Source of the DNA: Curtobacterium citreum
Lineage (GTDB): Bacteria > Actinomycetota > Actinomycetes > Actinomycetales > Microbacteriaceae
Assembly (NCBI RefSeq): GCF_006715175.1
Contig: NZ_VFMQ01000001.1
Span: forward strand, 1,736,001 to 1,800,000
DNA length: 64,000 nucleotides
Direction of reading: 5' to 3'
Shown here piece by piece: positions 53,244-63,121 of this stretch; the first letter of the stretch is position 1, and every line of letters starts with the position of its first letter. Under the pieces are notes generated by a model, which worked only from the letters and a program-made list of their open reading frames with translations, had not been told where the DNA came from and did not search any database. The position numbers were made by a program, and so were the translations under genes.

Positions 53244-54770
53244 TCAGTAGCCGAGGTTCGGGGCGAAGTTGCCCTCCTCGAGACGGTTCTTCACCGCGAC
53301 GAGGTACCGCGAGGCGTCCGCACCGTCGATGATGCGGTGGTCGTACGACAGCGCCAGGTAGACGAACGAGCGGATGGCGATGGCCTCCTGGCCGTCGACC
53401 TTCACGACCGCCGGACGCTTCGTCACGATGCCCGTGCCGAGGATCGCCGACTGCGGCAGGAACACGACCGGGGTGTCGAACAGGGCGCCGCGCGAACCGG
53501 TGTTGGTCAGCGTGAACGTCCCGCCGGCCAGCTCGTCGGGCTTGAGCTGGTTGTTGCGGGTGCGCTCGGCCAGGTCCGCGATCGACTGCGAGAACTGCGC
53601 CAGGTTCAGCGACGCGGCGTCCTTGATGACCGGGGTCAGCAGGCCACGCTCGGTGTCCACCGCGATCGAGACGTTCTCGGTGTCCGGGTAGACGATCTCG
53701 TCGCCGTCCACTGTCGAGTTGATCTTCGGGTGGGCCTTGAGCGCCTCGGACGCCGCGAGGGCGAAGAACGGCATGAAGCTGAGCTTCGAGCCGGTCTTCT
53801 CGAGGAACTCGGCCTTGTGCGCGTCGCGGAACTGCGCGACCTTCGTCACGTCGACCTCGACGACGCTCGTGAGCTGCGCGGTCGAGGTCATCGACTGCAC
53901 GGCACGCTCGGCGACGACCTTGCGCAGGCGCGTCATCTTCTCGCGGGTCCCGCGCAGCGGCGAGGTCTCCGCGACGAACGGACCGCTCGGGGCAGCAGCG
54001 GCGCCACCGGCCGGCGCGGTCGACGACTTCGCCTGCTCGGCGGCGGCGAGGACGTCCTCCTTGCGGATGCGTCCGCCGACCCCGGAGCCGGAGATCGTCG
54101 ACAGGTCGACGCCCTGCTCGTTGGCGAGCTTGCGGACCAGCGGGGTGACGTAGCCCGAGGCCGCGCCGTCCTGCGTGGGCTGCGGCACCGATGCGGACGC
54201 AGCAGCACCGGTCGGGGCGGCGGCGGGAGCGGGCGCGGCTGCCGGAGCGGGCGCGGCTGCCGGAGCGGGCACCGCTGCCGGGACGGCGGCGGGCGGCGGG
54301 ACCGGGGCGGCCTGCGGCACCGGCGCGGCGGCCGGGGGAGCGGACGGCGCCTGCGGAGCAGCTGGCTGGGTCTGACCGTTCTCGGTCGGGTCCGGACGCT
54401 GGGGCTCGGGGGCCTTGGCCTCTTCCGGCTGCTCGGTGCTCGGCGCGGTCTCCGGCTCGGTCGCCTCGGCGGCGGCCTCGTCGGAACCCTGCGAGCCCTC
54501 GGCGTCGCCGGAACCGGCGTCACCGGAGCCCGAGCCGTCGCCGATCTTCACCAGGGCGGTGCCGACCTCGACGGTCTCGTCCTCCTGGACCAGGATCTCC
54601 TCCACGACGCCGGCGACGGGCGACGGGATCTCGGTGTCGACCTTGTCGGTCGAGACCTCGAGCAGCGGCTCGTCGACCTCGACCCGGTCACCGACGTTCT
54701 TCAGCCATCGGGTGACCGTGCCCTCGGTGACGCTCTCGCCGAGCGCCGGGAGGTTGACGGATTCGCTCAT
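53244..54770 (-). CDS. sucB: Dihydrolipoamide succinyl-/acyltransferase E2
   Basis: This 508-aa E2 component has one lipoyl domain (residues about 1-78, lipoyl Lys in STDKVDTEIPSPVAG), an unusually long Pro/Ala linker (about 80-200), a peripheral-subunit-binding domain (PLVRKLANEQGVDLSTISGSGVGGRIRKEDV) and the acyltransferase core ending in YDHRIIDGADASRYLVAV, with catalytic His. It forms the core of the 2-oxoacid dehydrogenase complexes. AGGAG ribosome site at 9 nt. The lpd gene lies 72 bp upstream on the same strand. Confidence 0.93.
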   Translation of the reverse strand: MSESVNLPALGESVTEGTVTRWLKNVGDRVEVDEPLLEVSTDKVDTEIPSPVAGVVEEILVQEDETVEVGTALVKIGDGSGSGDAGSGDAEGSQGSDEAAAEATEPETAPSTEQPEEAKAPEPQRPDPTENGQTQPAAPQAPSAPPAAAPVPQAAPVPPPAAVPAAVPAPAAAPAPAAAPAPAAAPTGAAASASVPQPTQDGAASGYVTPLVRKLANEQGVDLSTISGSGVGGRIRKEDVLAAAEQAKSSTAPAGGAAAAPSGPFVAETSPLRGTREKMTRLRKVVAERAVQSMTSTAQLTSVVEVDVTKVAQFRDAHKAEFLEKTGSKLSFMPFFALAASEALKAHPKINSTVDGDEIVYPDTENVSIAVDTERGLLTPVIKDAASLNLAQFSQSIADLAERTRNNQLKPDELAGGTFTLTNTGSRGALFDTPVVFLPQSAILGTGIVTKRPAVVKVDGQEAIAIRSFVYLALSYDHRIIDGADASRYLVAVKNRLEEGNFAPNLGY

Positions 54771-54842
54771 CGGGTGGGCTCCTGTTCGCGGATTGCTGTG
54801 GTGGTGGTTGTCATTGTCTCGGTGCGCACGTCGACGTGTCCG

Positions 54843-56216
54843 TCAGAGCGCGTGCAGCGGCTTGCCCGCGAGGTGGAGGAACGCCTCGCCGAGCGCCTCG
54901 TTCTGCGTCGGGTGGGCGTGCACCAGGGGAGCGATGTCCTCCGGGTAGGCCTCCCAGTTCACCGCGAGCTGCGCTTCGCCGATGAGCTCGCCGACGCGGG
55001 CGCCGATCATGCTGACGCCGACGACCGGCCCGTCGACGACCCGGACGACCTTGACGGCGCCGGACGTCCCGATGATGTGGCTGCGGCCGTTGCCGGCGAG
55101 GTTGTACTCGTACGTGTCGACCTTGTCGGCGCCGTACTGTTCCTCGGCCTTGGACTGGGAGAGCCCGACCGACGCGACCTCGGGGTCGGAGTAGGTGACC
55201 TTCGGGATGTTCGTGTCCGAGATGACGACCGGGTTCAGGCCCGCGATCTCCTCGGCGACGAAGATGCCCTGCTGGAAGCCGCGGTGCGCGAGCTGCAGGC
55301 CGGGGACGATGTCGCCGACGGCGTAGACGTTCGGCAGGTTGGTCGCGAGGCGCTCGTTCGTGGTGACGAACCCGCGGTCCATCGCGACTTCGACCTCGTC
55401 AAAGCCCATGTTCTGGGTGAGCGGGCCACGGCCGACGGCGACGAGCAGGACGTCGCCCTCGAAGGTCTTGCCGTCCTCGAGCGTCACGACGACGCCGTTC
55501 TCGTGCTGCTCGACGCCCTGGAAGCGGATCCCGAGCGAGAACTCGATGCCGCGCTTGCGGAACGCGCGCTCGAGCTGCTTCGACATCGATTCGTCCTCGG
55601 CCGGGATCAGGTGGGGCAGGCCCTCGACGATCGTGACCTCGGCACCGAAGGACTTCCACACGCTGGCGAACTCGACGCCGATGACGCCGCCGCCGAGGAT
55701 GACGACCTTGTTCGGGACGTAGTCCATCTTGAGCGCGGTCTCGGACGTGATGACGCGGCCGCCGATCTCGAGCCCGGGCAGGGACTTCGAGTACGAACCC
55801 GTGGCGAGCACGACGTTCTTGCCGGTGACGGTCTGGTCGCCGACCTGCACGGTGTTCTGCGAGGTCAGGCGGCCCCAGCCCTCGACGACCGTGATGCCGC
55901 GGGCCTTGACGAGCCCCTGCAGGCCCTTGTACTTGGAGCTGATGACGCCCTGCTGGTACTCGATGACCTTGGGCACCTCGACGCCGGCGAACTCGGCGAC
56001 GACGCCGTACTTGTCCGCTTCGCGCGTGGCGTCCGCGACCTCGGCGGCGTGCAGCAGCGCCTTGGTGGGGATGCAGCCGCGGTGCAGGCAGGTGCCCCCG
56101 AGCTTGTCTCCCTCGATGAGCGCGACGCTCATGCCGAGCTCAGCGGCCCGGAGCGCAGCGGCGTACCCACCACTGCCGCCACCGAGGACCACGACGTCGT
56201 AAGTCTGTTCCGTCAC
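54843..56216 (-). CDS. lpd: Dihydrolipoyl dehydrogenase E3
   Basis: This 457-aa FAD-disulfide enzyme has VLGGGSGGYAAALRAAELG, the redox pair GGTCLHRGCIPTK, NAD-binding VILGGGVIGVEFASVW and the C-terminal HAHPTQNEALGEA. It reoxidises the lipoyl arms of the E2 complex. GTG at 56216 is chosen because GAGGGAG lies 9 nt upstream; the in-frame TTG nine bases further would place that site too close. It precedes sucB on the minus strand with 72 bp between. Confidence 0.95.
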   Translation of the reverse strand: MTEQTYDVVVLGGGSGGYAAALRAAELGMSVALIEGDKLGGTCLHRGCIPTKALLHAAEVADATREADKYGVVAEFAGVEVPKVIEYQQGVISSKYKGLQGLVKARGITVVEGWGRLTSQNTVQVGDQTVTGKNVVLATGSYSKSLPGLEIGGRVITSETALKMDYVPNKVVILGGGVIGVEFASVWKSFGAEVTIVEGLPHLIPAEDESMSKQLERAFRKRGIEFSLGIRFQGVEQHENGVVVTLEDGKTFEGDVLLVAVGRGPLTQNMGFDEVEVAMDRGFVTTNERLATNLPNVYAVGDIVPGLQLAHRGFQQGIFVAEEIAGLNPVVISDTNIPKVTYSDPEVASVGLSQSKAEEQYGADKVDTYEYNLAGNGRSHIIGTSGAVKVVRVVDGPVVGVSMIGARVGELIGEAQLAVNWEAYPEDIAPLVHAHPTQNEALGEAFLHLAGKPLHAL

Positions 56217-56369
56217 CTGGTGCAACTCCCTCGTGCGTGTCGAGGTCCTGGTCGGACCCCACTGGACACCGCGGCGGCGGCGTCCGACGGTCGGACCGCA
56301 TGGTTCCGGTCCCGTCCCGCTGGTTCCGGCGGGGGCGCGTCGGTGCGCTGCCCCGCCGGGACCAACCTA

Positions 56370-57851
56370 CTACTTGGACTGCAGCTCTTCTGCGAGCCCG
56401 ATGAGCGTGCGGACCATGACACCGGTCGCGCCCTTGCCGAGCCAGCCGTAGCCGCCGCCCTTGTGCTCGGACGGCCCCGCGATGTCGAGGTGCGCCCACG
56501 GCACGCCCTCGCCCACGAAGCGCTCGAGGAACTTGCCCGCCAGGAGCATGCCGCCCGACGGGTTGCCCACCGTGGCGTTGACCATGTCGGCCACGTCGCT
56601 CGCGAGCCGGGCGTCGAGCTCCTCGGGAAGGGGCATCGGCCAGATCGGCTCGGCGACGGCGTCCGCGACCGCGCGGACCCGTGCGACCAGGTCGTCGCTG
56701 CCCATCAGACCGGTGGTCCGGTCGCCGAGCGCGACGACCTGCGCGCCGGTCAGGGTCGCGACGTCGACCATCGCGTCGGGCTGCTCGAGCGACGCCGCGG
56801 CCATGCCGTCGCCGAGGACGAGCCGGCCCTCGGCATCGGTGTTCGTCACCTCGACCGTCTTGCCGTTCTTCAGCGTGAGCACGTCGCCGGGGCGGGTCGC
56901 CGAGCCCGACGGCATGTTCTCGGCGAGGCACAGCCAGGCCGTGACCCGCGTGTCGAGTCCGAGTCGCGCGGCGGCGACGGTCGCGGCGAGGACGGTCGCG
57001 GCGCCGGCCATGTCGGTCTTCATGCCGAGCATCGACGCGGCGGGCTTGAGCGACAGGCCGCCCGTGTCGAACGTGATGCCCTTGCCGACGAGCGCGAGGT
57101 GCTTCGTCGCAGCGGCGGGCTCGTAGCGCACGACGACGAGCCGCGGCGGACGCTCCGAGCCGCGGCCGACGCCCAGGATGCCGCCGAAGCCCTGCTCCTC
57201 GAGCGCGTGCTCGTCGAGGACCTCGACGGTCAGCGGGAGCCCCTCGGCCTGGGCGACGGCGACGTCGGCCAGGTCGGCCGGACCGAGGTCGCCCGCGGCG
57301 GTGTTCACGAGGTCGCGCACGAGCGCGGCGGCGTCGGCGACGATCGCGGGGCGGACGGTGGCGTCGGCGGGCAGCTCGGCGGGGGAGACGACCTCGATGC
57401 GCTGGTCGCCGCGGGTCGGGCTGGTCGTGCCGGCGCCCTTGTGCCGGGTGAACGCGTAGGCGCCGAGCGCCGCACCCTCGAGCGCCGCGGCGACGAGCTC
57501 TGGGGAGTCGGTCGGCAGCGCGAGGGCGATCGCGTCGACGTTCGGGAGCTGTCGGACGGCGCTGCCGGCGGCGGTGCGGACCGCGGCGGCGTCGACGGTC
57601 GAGCCGAGGCCGACGAGGGCGACGCCGGCGGCCGCGACGCCGGTGCCGGGCAGACGGACGAGCTGGTCCTTGGCGCCGGTCGCGCCGACGGTGGTCAGGT
57701 CGAGGTCGGCGAGGGCGTCGACCGTCCCCGCAGCGCTCGGCGCGAGGGTGGGGGAGCCGCCGTCCTTGCCGGGCAGGACCCCGAGGACGAGGACGTCGGC
57801 GGAGACGTCGGACGGGGCGGTGGAGGTGGTGGAGAGCGTCGGTCGGACCAT
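56370..57851 (-). CDS. pepA: Leucyl aminopeptidase (M17)
   Basis: This 493-aa cytosolic aminopeptidase has the M17 metal-site block VGKGITFDTGGLSLKP and the signature NTDAEGRLVLGDGM. It removes N-terminal residues from peptides, with two zinc or manganese ions. TAGGCT and a 6-nt spacer precede the ATG at 57851 on the minus strand. It is divergent from the PAC2 gene, 84 bp away. Confidence 0.95.
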   Translation of the reverse strand: MVRPTLSTTSTAPSDVSADVLVLGVLPGKDGGSPTLAPSAAGTVDALADLDLTTVGATGAKDQLVRLPGTGVAAAGVALVGLGSTVDAAAVRTAAGSAVRQLPNVDAIALALPTDSPELVAAALEGAALGAYAFTRHKGAGTTSPTRGDQRIEVVSPAELPADATVRPAIVADAAALVRDLVNTAAGDLGPADLADVAVAQAEGLPLTVEVLDEHALEEQGFGGILGVGRGSERPPRLVVVRYEPAAATKHLALVGKGITFDTGGLSLKPAASMLGMKTDMAGAATVLAATVAAARLGLDTRVTAWLCLAENMPSGSATRPGDVLTLKNGKTVEVTNTDAEGRLVLGDGMAAASLEQPDAMVDVATLTGAQVVALGDRTTGLMGSDDLVARVRAVADAVAEPIWPMPLPEELDARLASDVADMVNATVGNPSGGMLLAGKFLERFVGEGVPWAHLDIAGPSEHKGGGYGWLGKGATGVMVRTLIGLAEELQSK

Positions 57852-57863
57852 GACGCCAGCCTA
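57852..57863 (-). promoter_or_regulatory. Leaderless promoter -10 (TAGGCT) of pepA
   Basis: TAGGCT, then GGCGTC, then the ATG of pepA on the minus strand. Confidence 0.6.
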
Positions 57864-57922
57864 TCCAGCGCCTGTTCGCCGACAGCGTGGCCGTGGACGA
57901 CGGGGCCGTCGGGGGTCCCGCC

Positions 57923-57935
57923 TAGCATGGGGACG
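57923..57935 (+). promoter_or_regulatory. Leaderless promoter -10 (TAGCAT) of the PAC2 gene
   Basis: TAGCAT and a 7-nt spacer precede the GTG at 57936. The ATG at 57927 lies inside this box and is therefore unlikely to be the true start. Confidence 0.6.
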
Positions 57936-58859
57936 GTGAACCACCCCGAGGACCTGTACACCGTCGCCGCGGCCGCTCCGACCGTCCCGGCGGGACTGCA
58001 CCTCGTCGCCGGACTGACCGGGTTCGTCGACGCCGGCGGCGCCGTCGCGCAGGTCGCGTCCTCGATCCTCGACGGTCTCGAGCACGAGCTCGTCGCGGAG
58101 TTCGACCCGGACGCGCTCCTCGACTGGCGCGCCCGACGACCGGTGATCACCTTCGAGCAGGACCACATCACGGCGATCGACCCGCCGCGGCTCGTGCTGC
58201 ACCTGGTCCGCGACGAGCTCGGGCAGCCGTTCCTCTTCCTCACGGGCTACGAGCCCGACTTTCAGTGGAACCGCTTCGTCCGAGCGGTGACCGAACTGGC
58301 CGACCGCCTGCAGGTCGCCGACACCACGTGGCTGCAGTCCATCCCGATGCCCGTCCCGCACACGCGCCCGATCAGCCTCACGGTGTCGGGCACCCGCAAG
58401 GACCTCGTCGAGCAGATGAGCGTCTGGAAGCCCGAGACCCAGGCGCCGGCGAACGTGCTGCACCTGGTCGAGCACCGCCTCGCCGAGTCCGGCGCGCAGG
58501 TCACCGGACTCGTCCTGCTCGTGCCGCACTACCTGGGCGACACCGAGTTCCCGGACGCCGCGGTCGCCGGCCTGTCGGCCGTCTCGGCCGCGACCGGGCT
58601 CATCTTCGCCACCGACGCGCTCCGCGAGTCCGGGCGCGAGTTCCTCGCCCGCGTCGACGAGCAGGTCGCGGGCAACGCCGAGCTGCAGCGGCTCGTCGCC
58701 GTGCTCGAGGAGCGGCACGACACCTACATGGAGGGCAACCCCGTCGCGTCGCCGCTGACGAACGTCGACGGCGAGGTCCCGACCGCGGACGCGATCGCGG
58801 CCGAGCTCGAGCGCTTCCTGGCGGACCGCCGCTCCGAGGGCGACGCCGCATCTGACTGA
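57936..58859 (+). CDS. PAC2 (proteasome assembly chaperone) family protein
   Basis: This 307-aa protein of the PAC2/DUF75 family has LTGFVDAGGAVAQVASSIL near the N-terminus, RRPVITFEQDHI, TGYEPDFQWNRFV and VPHTRPISLTVSG. Actinobacterial members are conserved single-domain proteins, unrelated in context to the proteasome genes here. Function unknown. GTG start supported by a leaderless box. Confidence 0.9.
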   Translation: MNHPEDLYTVAAAAPTVPAGLHLVAGLTGFVDAGGAVAQVASSILDGLEHELVAEFDPDALLDWRARRPVITFEQDHITAIDPPRLVLHLVRDELGQPFLFLTGYEPDFQWNRFVRAVTELADRLQVADTTWLQSIPMPVPHTRPISLTVSGTRKDLVEQMSVWKPETQAPANVLHLVEHRLAESGAQVTGLVLLVPHYLGDTEFPDAAVAGLSAVSAATGLIFATDALRESGREFLARVDEQVAGNAELQRLVAVLEERHDTYMEGNPVASPLTNVDGEVPTADAIAAELERFLADRRSEGDAASD

Positions 58860-58943
58860 CACCATCGACCGACGTAGCGTCCGCGCCACACCGCGACGCT
58901 CCGCCGCACGCACCGCCGGCGCGGCGGCGCGCGACCAGGTCGT

Positions 58944-58993
58944 GACGGGACGGACAGGAGGCTCCTCCACAGCCCGCCCCGCGCCTCCCGTCC
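58944..58993. repeat. Degenerate family-A palindrome
   Basis: GACGGACAGGAGGC and GCGCCTCCCGTCC resemble the outer arms of the family-A element but the centre no longer pairs. It occupies the 181-bp gap between the PAC2 and MFS genes, where no gene was seen. Confidence 0.6.
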
Positions 58994-59028
58994 TCCACGA
59001 CGCGTGTCGGGCAGTCCCGCGCCGTCGC

Positions 59029-59040
59029 TAGCCTGGAGCG
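59029..59040 (+). promoter_or_regulatory. Leaderless promoter -10 (TAGCCT)
   Basis: TAGCCT and a 6-nt spacer precede the GTG at 59041. Confidence 0.6.
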
Positions 59041-60366
59041 GTGAACTCCCGTCGTGCCTTCCTCGTGTGGGGCGTCGCGGTGCTCGCCTACGTCCTCGCC
59101 GTCGTGCAGCGCTCGTCGCTCGGCGTGTCGGGCGTCGACGCGCAGGACCGCTTCGCCGTCTCCGCCGCGGTCCTGTCGACGCTCGCGGTCGTGCAGATCG
59201 CGGTCTACGCCGGCCTGCAGATCCCGGTGGGCATCGCGCTGGACCGCGTCGGCCCCCGCAAGCTCGTGCTGCTCGGCGCCGCGCTCCTCGTCGTGGGGCA
59301 GGCCGTCGTCGCGTTCTCGCCGACGATCGGTCCGGCGATCGCGGGCCGGGTGCTCGTCGGGGCGGGGGACGCCATGACCTTCATCTCCGTGATCCGCCTC
59401 GTGCCGATGTGGTTCAGCGGGCGGATCCTGCCGCAGATCTCGCAGTGGACCGGCAACCTCGGGCAGGTCGGCCAGATCCTGTCCGCGTTCCCGTTCGCCG
59501 TCCTCCTCCACACCGCCGGCTGGACCCCGGCGTTCGGCGTGGCCGCAGCGGCGAGCCTGGTCGGACTGCTCCTGGCGGTGGTCTTCGTCCGGAACGGCCC
59601 GGTCCCGGTGCGCACCGACACCATCCCGTTGCCGCTCCCGCACTCGTGGCGCGGCGCGTTCCACACCTTCGGCCACGCCCTCCGTCGCCCGGGCACCCAG
59701 CTCGGCTTCTGGTCGCACTACGTGACGCAGTCGTCCGGCACGGTGTTCTCGCTGCTCTGGGGCGTCCCGATGCTCCGCGGGCTCGGCTACACCCCGTCCG
59801 AGGCCGCGACGTTCCTGACGGTGATCGTCGTCGTGGGCTTCGTCGCCGGACCGGTCCTCGGGGTGCTGTGCGCCCGGTTCCCGCTCCGCCGGTCGAACCT
59901 CGTGCTCGGCATCGTCGCCGCGCTCGCCCTGGTCTGGACGGCCGTGCTCCTGTGGCCCGGGCACCCGCCGACCTGGCTGCTCGTCCTGCTCGTCGTCGCG
60001 ATGGGGGTCGGCGGTCCCGGCTCGCTCATCGGCTTCGACTTCGCGCGCAGCTTCAACCCCGTCGGCTCCCTCGGCTCCGCGAACGGGGTCGTCAACGTCG
60101 GCGGCTTCCTCGCGGCCTTCGTGATGATGTTCCTCATCGGCACGCTCCTCGACGTCGTGTCGGGTGCGACCGGGCGGACGGTGTTCGCGTGGGAGAACTT
60201 CCGGATCGCGCTCACCGTGCAGTACGTCGTGGTGGGGATCGGCGTCGGCATGCTCCTGCACGCCCGTCGCCGCACCCGCCGGGAGATGCACGCTCAGGAC
60301 GGAATACGGGTCGGGCCCCTCTGGGTTGCACTGGTTGCACGCCTGCGGAAGAAGGCCGTGCAATAA
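59041..60366 (+). CDS. MFS transporter
   Basis: This 441-aa protein has 12 predicted transmembrane helices. Motif A appears as IALDRVGPRKLVLLGAAL between helices 2 and 3, and a helix-7-like GFWSHYVTQSSGTVFSLLW segment follows the central loop. The N-terminal RRAFLVWGVAVLAYVLAVVQRSSLG is typical of the NarK/nitrate-like and sugar-acid-like MFS groups, but the substrate cannot be read. It lies 192 bp before the sigma factor gene. Confidence 0.88.
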   Translation: MNSRRAFLVWGVAVLAYVLAVVQRSSLGVSGVDAQDRFAVSAAVLSTLAVVQIAVYAGLQIPVGIALDRVGPRKLVLLGAALLVVGQAVVAFSPTIGPAIAGRVLVGAGDAMTFISVIRLVPMWFSGRILPQISQWTGNLGQVGQILSAFPFAVLLHTAGWTPAFGVAAAASLVGLLLAVVFVRNGPVPVRTDTIPLPLPHSWRGAFHTFGHALRRPGTQLGFWSHYVTQSSGTVFSLLWGVPMLRGLGYTPSEAATFLTVIVVVGFVAGPVLGVLCARFPLRRSNLVLGIVAALALVWTAVLLWPGHPPTWLLVLLVVAMGVGGPGSLIGFDFARSFNPVGSLGSANGVVNVGGFLAAFVMMFLIGTLLDVVSGATGRTVFAWENFRIALTVQYVVVGIGVGMLLHARRRTRREMHAQDGIRVGPLWVALVARLRKKAVQ

Positions 60367-60433
60367 TGAAGGTCGGACCCATCAGGTCCCCTCGCCTCCG
60401 CGCAGCTCCCGCGCTGCGCAGAAGTCGGGGGAC

Positions 60434-60439
60434 TTGACA
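60434..60439 (+). promoter_or_regulatory. -35 element and inverted repeat upstream of rpoD
   Basis: TTGACA stands within an imperfect inverted repeat (GGACCCATCAGGTCCC near 60375 and GGGACTTGACATGGGTCC near 60430). No matching -10 was certain. The 120 nt leader ends with GAGAGGTG before the rpoD ATG. Confidence 0.4.
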
Positions 60440-60558
60440 TGGGTCCTCGTGCTGCCCGGAACGGTAGGACCTGACGACGCGCACGACCGCGGCGCAGGCC
60501 CTGGGCGGCGAGGGAGGCCACGACCCCACGAACGTGGCACGACGAGAGAGGTGATCGC

Positions 60559-61857
60559 ATGGCTGCCCGGAGCACGACGATCGATCCCACGAAGGACACC
60601 GAGCCCGAGGGCGTCACGGCGGACGACGCCGCGGGCGCCGAGGCCGAGGGGACGGCCGCGCCGAAGAAGCGCGCCACCACGGCGAAGAAGGCCCCCGCGA
60701 AGAAGGCCGCACCGAAGAAGACCGCCGGCCGCGCGAAGAAGAAGGCCGACGACGACGAGGACGTCGAGGACGAGGGCGTCGAGCCGACGGACGAGGTCGC
60801 CGACGACACCGAGACGGACGAGCCGGAGGGCGACGCGGAGGACAAGACCGCGAAGCCGGACGCCGCCGCTGCCGTGGCCGCCGGTGCGCTCGTCATCTCG
60901 CAGTCCGACGACGACGAGGCCCCGGTCTACTCGACCACCATCACGGGTGCCACCGCCGACCCGGTGAAGGACTACCTCAAGCAGATCGGCAAGGTCGCCC
61001 TGCTCAACGCCGAGCAGGAGGTCGAGCTCGCGATGCGCATCGAGGCCGGCTTGTTCGCCGAGGACAAGCTGCAGCACACCACCGGTCTGTCCAAGCCAGA
61101 GGAGCGCGAGCTCCGCTGGGTGGCCCGAGACGGCCAGCGCGCGAAGAGCCACCTGCTCGGCGCGAACCTCCGCCTGGTCGTCTCGCTCGCGAAGCGTTAC
61201 ACCGGCCGCGGCATGCAGTTCCTGGACCTCATCCAGGAGGGCAACCTGGGCCTGATCCGTGCGGTCGAGAAGTTCGACTACACCAAGGGCTTCAAGTTCT
61301 CGACGTACGCCACCTGGTGGATCCGTCAGGCGATCACCCGCGCGATGGCCGACCAGGCCCGCACCATCCGTATCCCGGTGCACATGGTCGAGGTCATCAA
61401 CAAGCTGGCCCGTGTGCAGCGCCAGATGCTGCAGGACCTCGGGCGCGAGCCCACCCCGGAAGAGCTCGCCCGCGAGCTCGACATGACCCCGGAGAAGGTC
61501 GTCGAGGTCCAGAAGTACGGCCGCGAGCCGATCTCGCTGCACACGCCCCTGGGTGAGGACGGCGACTCTGAGTTTGGTGACCTCATCGAGGACACCGAGG
61601 CGGTCGTCCCGGCGGACGCAGTCGGGTTCACGATGCTGCAGAAGCAGCTCGAGAGCCTGCTCGACTCCCTCTCCGAGCGCGAGGCGGGCGTCATCCGCAT
61701 GCGCTTCGGCCTGGGTGATGGTCAGCCGAAGACCCTCGACCAGATCGGTGACACGTTCGGCGTGACGCGTGAGCGCATCCGTCAGATCGAGTCGAAGACG
61801 ATGGCGAAGCTCCGTCACCCGTCCCGGTCGCAGTCGCTCCGCGACTACCTCGAGTAG
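60559..61857 (+). CDS. rpoD: RNA polymerase primary sigma factor
   Basis: This 432-aa vegetative sigma factor (SigA/HrdB type) has a non-conserved, Lys/Asp-rich N-terminal region (to about residue 125), then region 1.2 ([16 protein letters not shown]), region 2 ([39 protein letters not shown]), region 3 and region 4 with [20 protein letters not shown]. Region 2.4 and 4.2 predict recognition of -10 TANNNT and -35 TTGAC, the motifs found before many genes here. ATG with GAGAGG. The next gene, murT, starts 4 nt after the stop. Confidence 0.97.
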   Translation: MAARSTTIDPTKDTEPEGVTADDAAGAEAEGTAAPKKRATTAKKAPAKKAAPKKTAGRAKKKADDDEDVEDEGVEPTDEVADDTETDEPEGDAEDKTAKPDAAAAVAAGALVISQSDDDEAPVYSTTITGATADPVKDYLKQIGKVALLNAEQEVELAMRIEAGLFAEDKLQHTTGLSKPEERELRWVARDGQRAKSHLLGANLRLVVSLAKRYTGRGMQFLDLIQEGNLGLIRAVEKFDYTKGFKFSTYATWWIRQAITRAMADQARTIRIPVHMVEVINKLARVQRQMLQDLGREPTPEELARELDMTPEKVVEVQKYGREPISLHTPLGEDGDSEFGDLIEDTEAVVPADAVGFTMLQKQLESLLDSLSEREAGVIRMRFGLGDGQPKTLDQIGDTFGVTRERIRQIESKTMAKLRHPSRSQSLRDYLE

Positions 61858-61861
61858 GCCG

Positions 61862-63121
61862 ATGCGCTTCCTCATCCCGATCCTGGTCGGGCGGATCCTC
61901 CGCGCCCTCGCCCGTGCGCGGGGCGGCGGGTCCGCCTACCCGGGCTACATCGTCCTGAAGCTCGTGCCGGACTTCCTGCAGCACGTCACGAAGCAGTTCC
62001 CGAACGGCGTCGTCTTCGTGCTCGGCTCGAACGGCAAGTCCACGACGACGCACATGATCTCGGACATCGTCCGGGCGCACGGGCTCCGCGTGTTCACGAA
62101 CCCCTCCGGCGCGAACCTGCCGCAGGGCATCGCCTCCGCGCTCCTGTCCGAGGTGTCGCTGACCGGCCGGCTGAAGGCCGACATCGGCATCCTCGAGGTC
62201 GACGAGGCGTTCGCGGTCGAGCTCGCCGGCATCCTGTCGCCGTCCACGGTGACGATGCTCAACGTCCAGGTCGACCAGCTCTACCGGTTCTTCGAGACCG
62301 AGCGCGTCGCGACGATGATGCTCGACACGGCGGCGCTGTCCTCCGCGAACGTCATCACCAACCGTGACGACCAGTTCCTCGACGCCTACGCGGCGCGGAC
62401 CGGGCAGCGGGTGCTGCGCTTCGGTGCGAGCACCGAGGTGGTCGCCGCCGCGCCGAACGGCCTGCAGAACGCCGACGACTTCGACCGGACCGACGGCGAG
62501 CCGAACCCGGCGGAGTCCGAGGTCGTCGCGAACACCGGCGACGGTGCGACGATCCGCTTCGAGGGCACCGACATCCCGGTGCGGCTGCCCGCGCGTGGCC
62601 TGCACTACGCGGTCGACGCGGCCGCAGCGACCGCGACGGCGAGTGCTGCGCTCGGAGCGCAGTTCCGTCCGGACGCCGTGACGAAGGCCTTCGGCACGAT
62701 GAAGCCCGCGTACGGCCGTGGCGAACGCCTGCCGATCGCCGGGGAGTCCGCCGAGTTCACGATGTTCAAGAACGCCGCGAGCCTGCAGCTCAACCTCGAC
62801 GCCCTGCCCGCGCACCCGGAACAGGTGCTCATGGCGATCGACGAGGGCACGCCGGACATCTCCTGGATCTACGACATCGACTTCTCGAACCTCGACCACG
62901 TCGACGTCGTGTCCGGCGACAAGGCGTGGCAGATCGCGATCGCGCTCGAGCACGCCGGAGTCCGCATCGGCCGGGTCGAGCCCGACGTCGAGGCCGCGAT
63001 CAAGCTCATGCAGAGCCTCGGTGCGACGACGAGTGGCACGAAGAACTTCATCGTCAACTACGAGATCATGATGGTCGCCCGCAAGGCCCTGGGCCACGGC
63101 GACATGGAGAAGACGGCATGA
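61862..63121 (+). CDS. murT: MurT-like Mur ligase lacking the zinc ribbon
   Basis: This 419-aa protein is the homologue of MurT, the ATP-using half of the lipid II isoglutaminyl synthase. The P-loop reads GSNGKSTT (residues 55-62), and the C-terminal DUF1727 domain keeps the essential DISWIYDIDF (Asp338/Asp340). Normal MurT has a four-cysteine zinc ribbon in its middle; this protein contains no cysteine at all, and residues about 205-240 replace the ribbon with an acidic stretch (NADDFDRTDGEPNPAESE). It lies in an operon with rpoD and gatD and overlaps gatD by ATGA. Confidence 0.88.
   Translation: MRFLIPILVGRILRALARARGGGSAYPGYIVLKLVPDFLQHVTKQFPNGVVFVLGSNGKSTTTHMISDIVRAHGLRVFTNPSGANLPQGIASALLSEVSLTGRLKADIGILEVDEAFAVELAGILSPSTVTMLNVQVDQLYRFFETERVATMMLDTAALSSANVITNRDDQFLDAYAARTGQRVLRFGASTEVVAAAPNGLQNADDFDRTDGEPNPAESEVVANTGDGATIRFEGTDIPVRLPARGLHYAVDAAAATATASAALGAQFRPDAVTKAFGTMKPAYGRGERLPIAGESAEFTMFKNAASLQLNLDALPAHPEQVLMAIDEGTPDISWIYDIDFSNLDHVDVVSGDKAWQIAIALEHAGVRIGRVEPDVEAAIKLMQSLGATTSGTKNFIVNYEIMMVARKALGHGDMEKTA

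Noticed and set aside
57927..57935. ATG at 57927 as the PAC2 start
   Set aside because: This ATG lies inside the TAGCAT -10 box; the GTG at 57936 has the right spacing for a leaderless start.
53337..58859. Open frame of 1840 codons on the plus strand across sucB, lpd and pepA
   Set aside because: It is antisense to three unmistakable enzymes and has the skewed composition of GC-rich shadow frames; only its last 307 codons (the PAC2 gene) are real.
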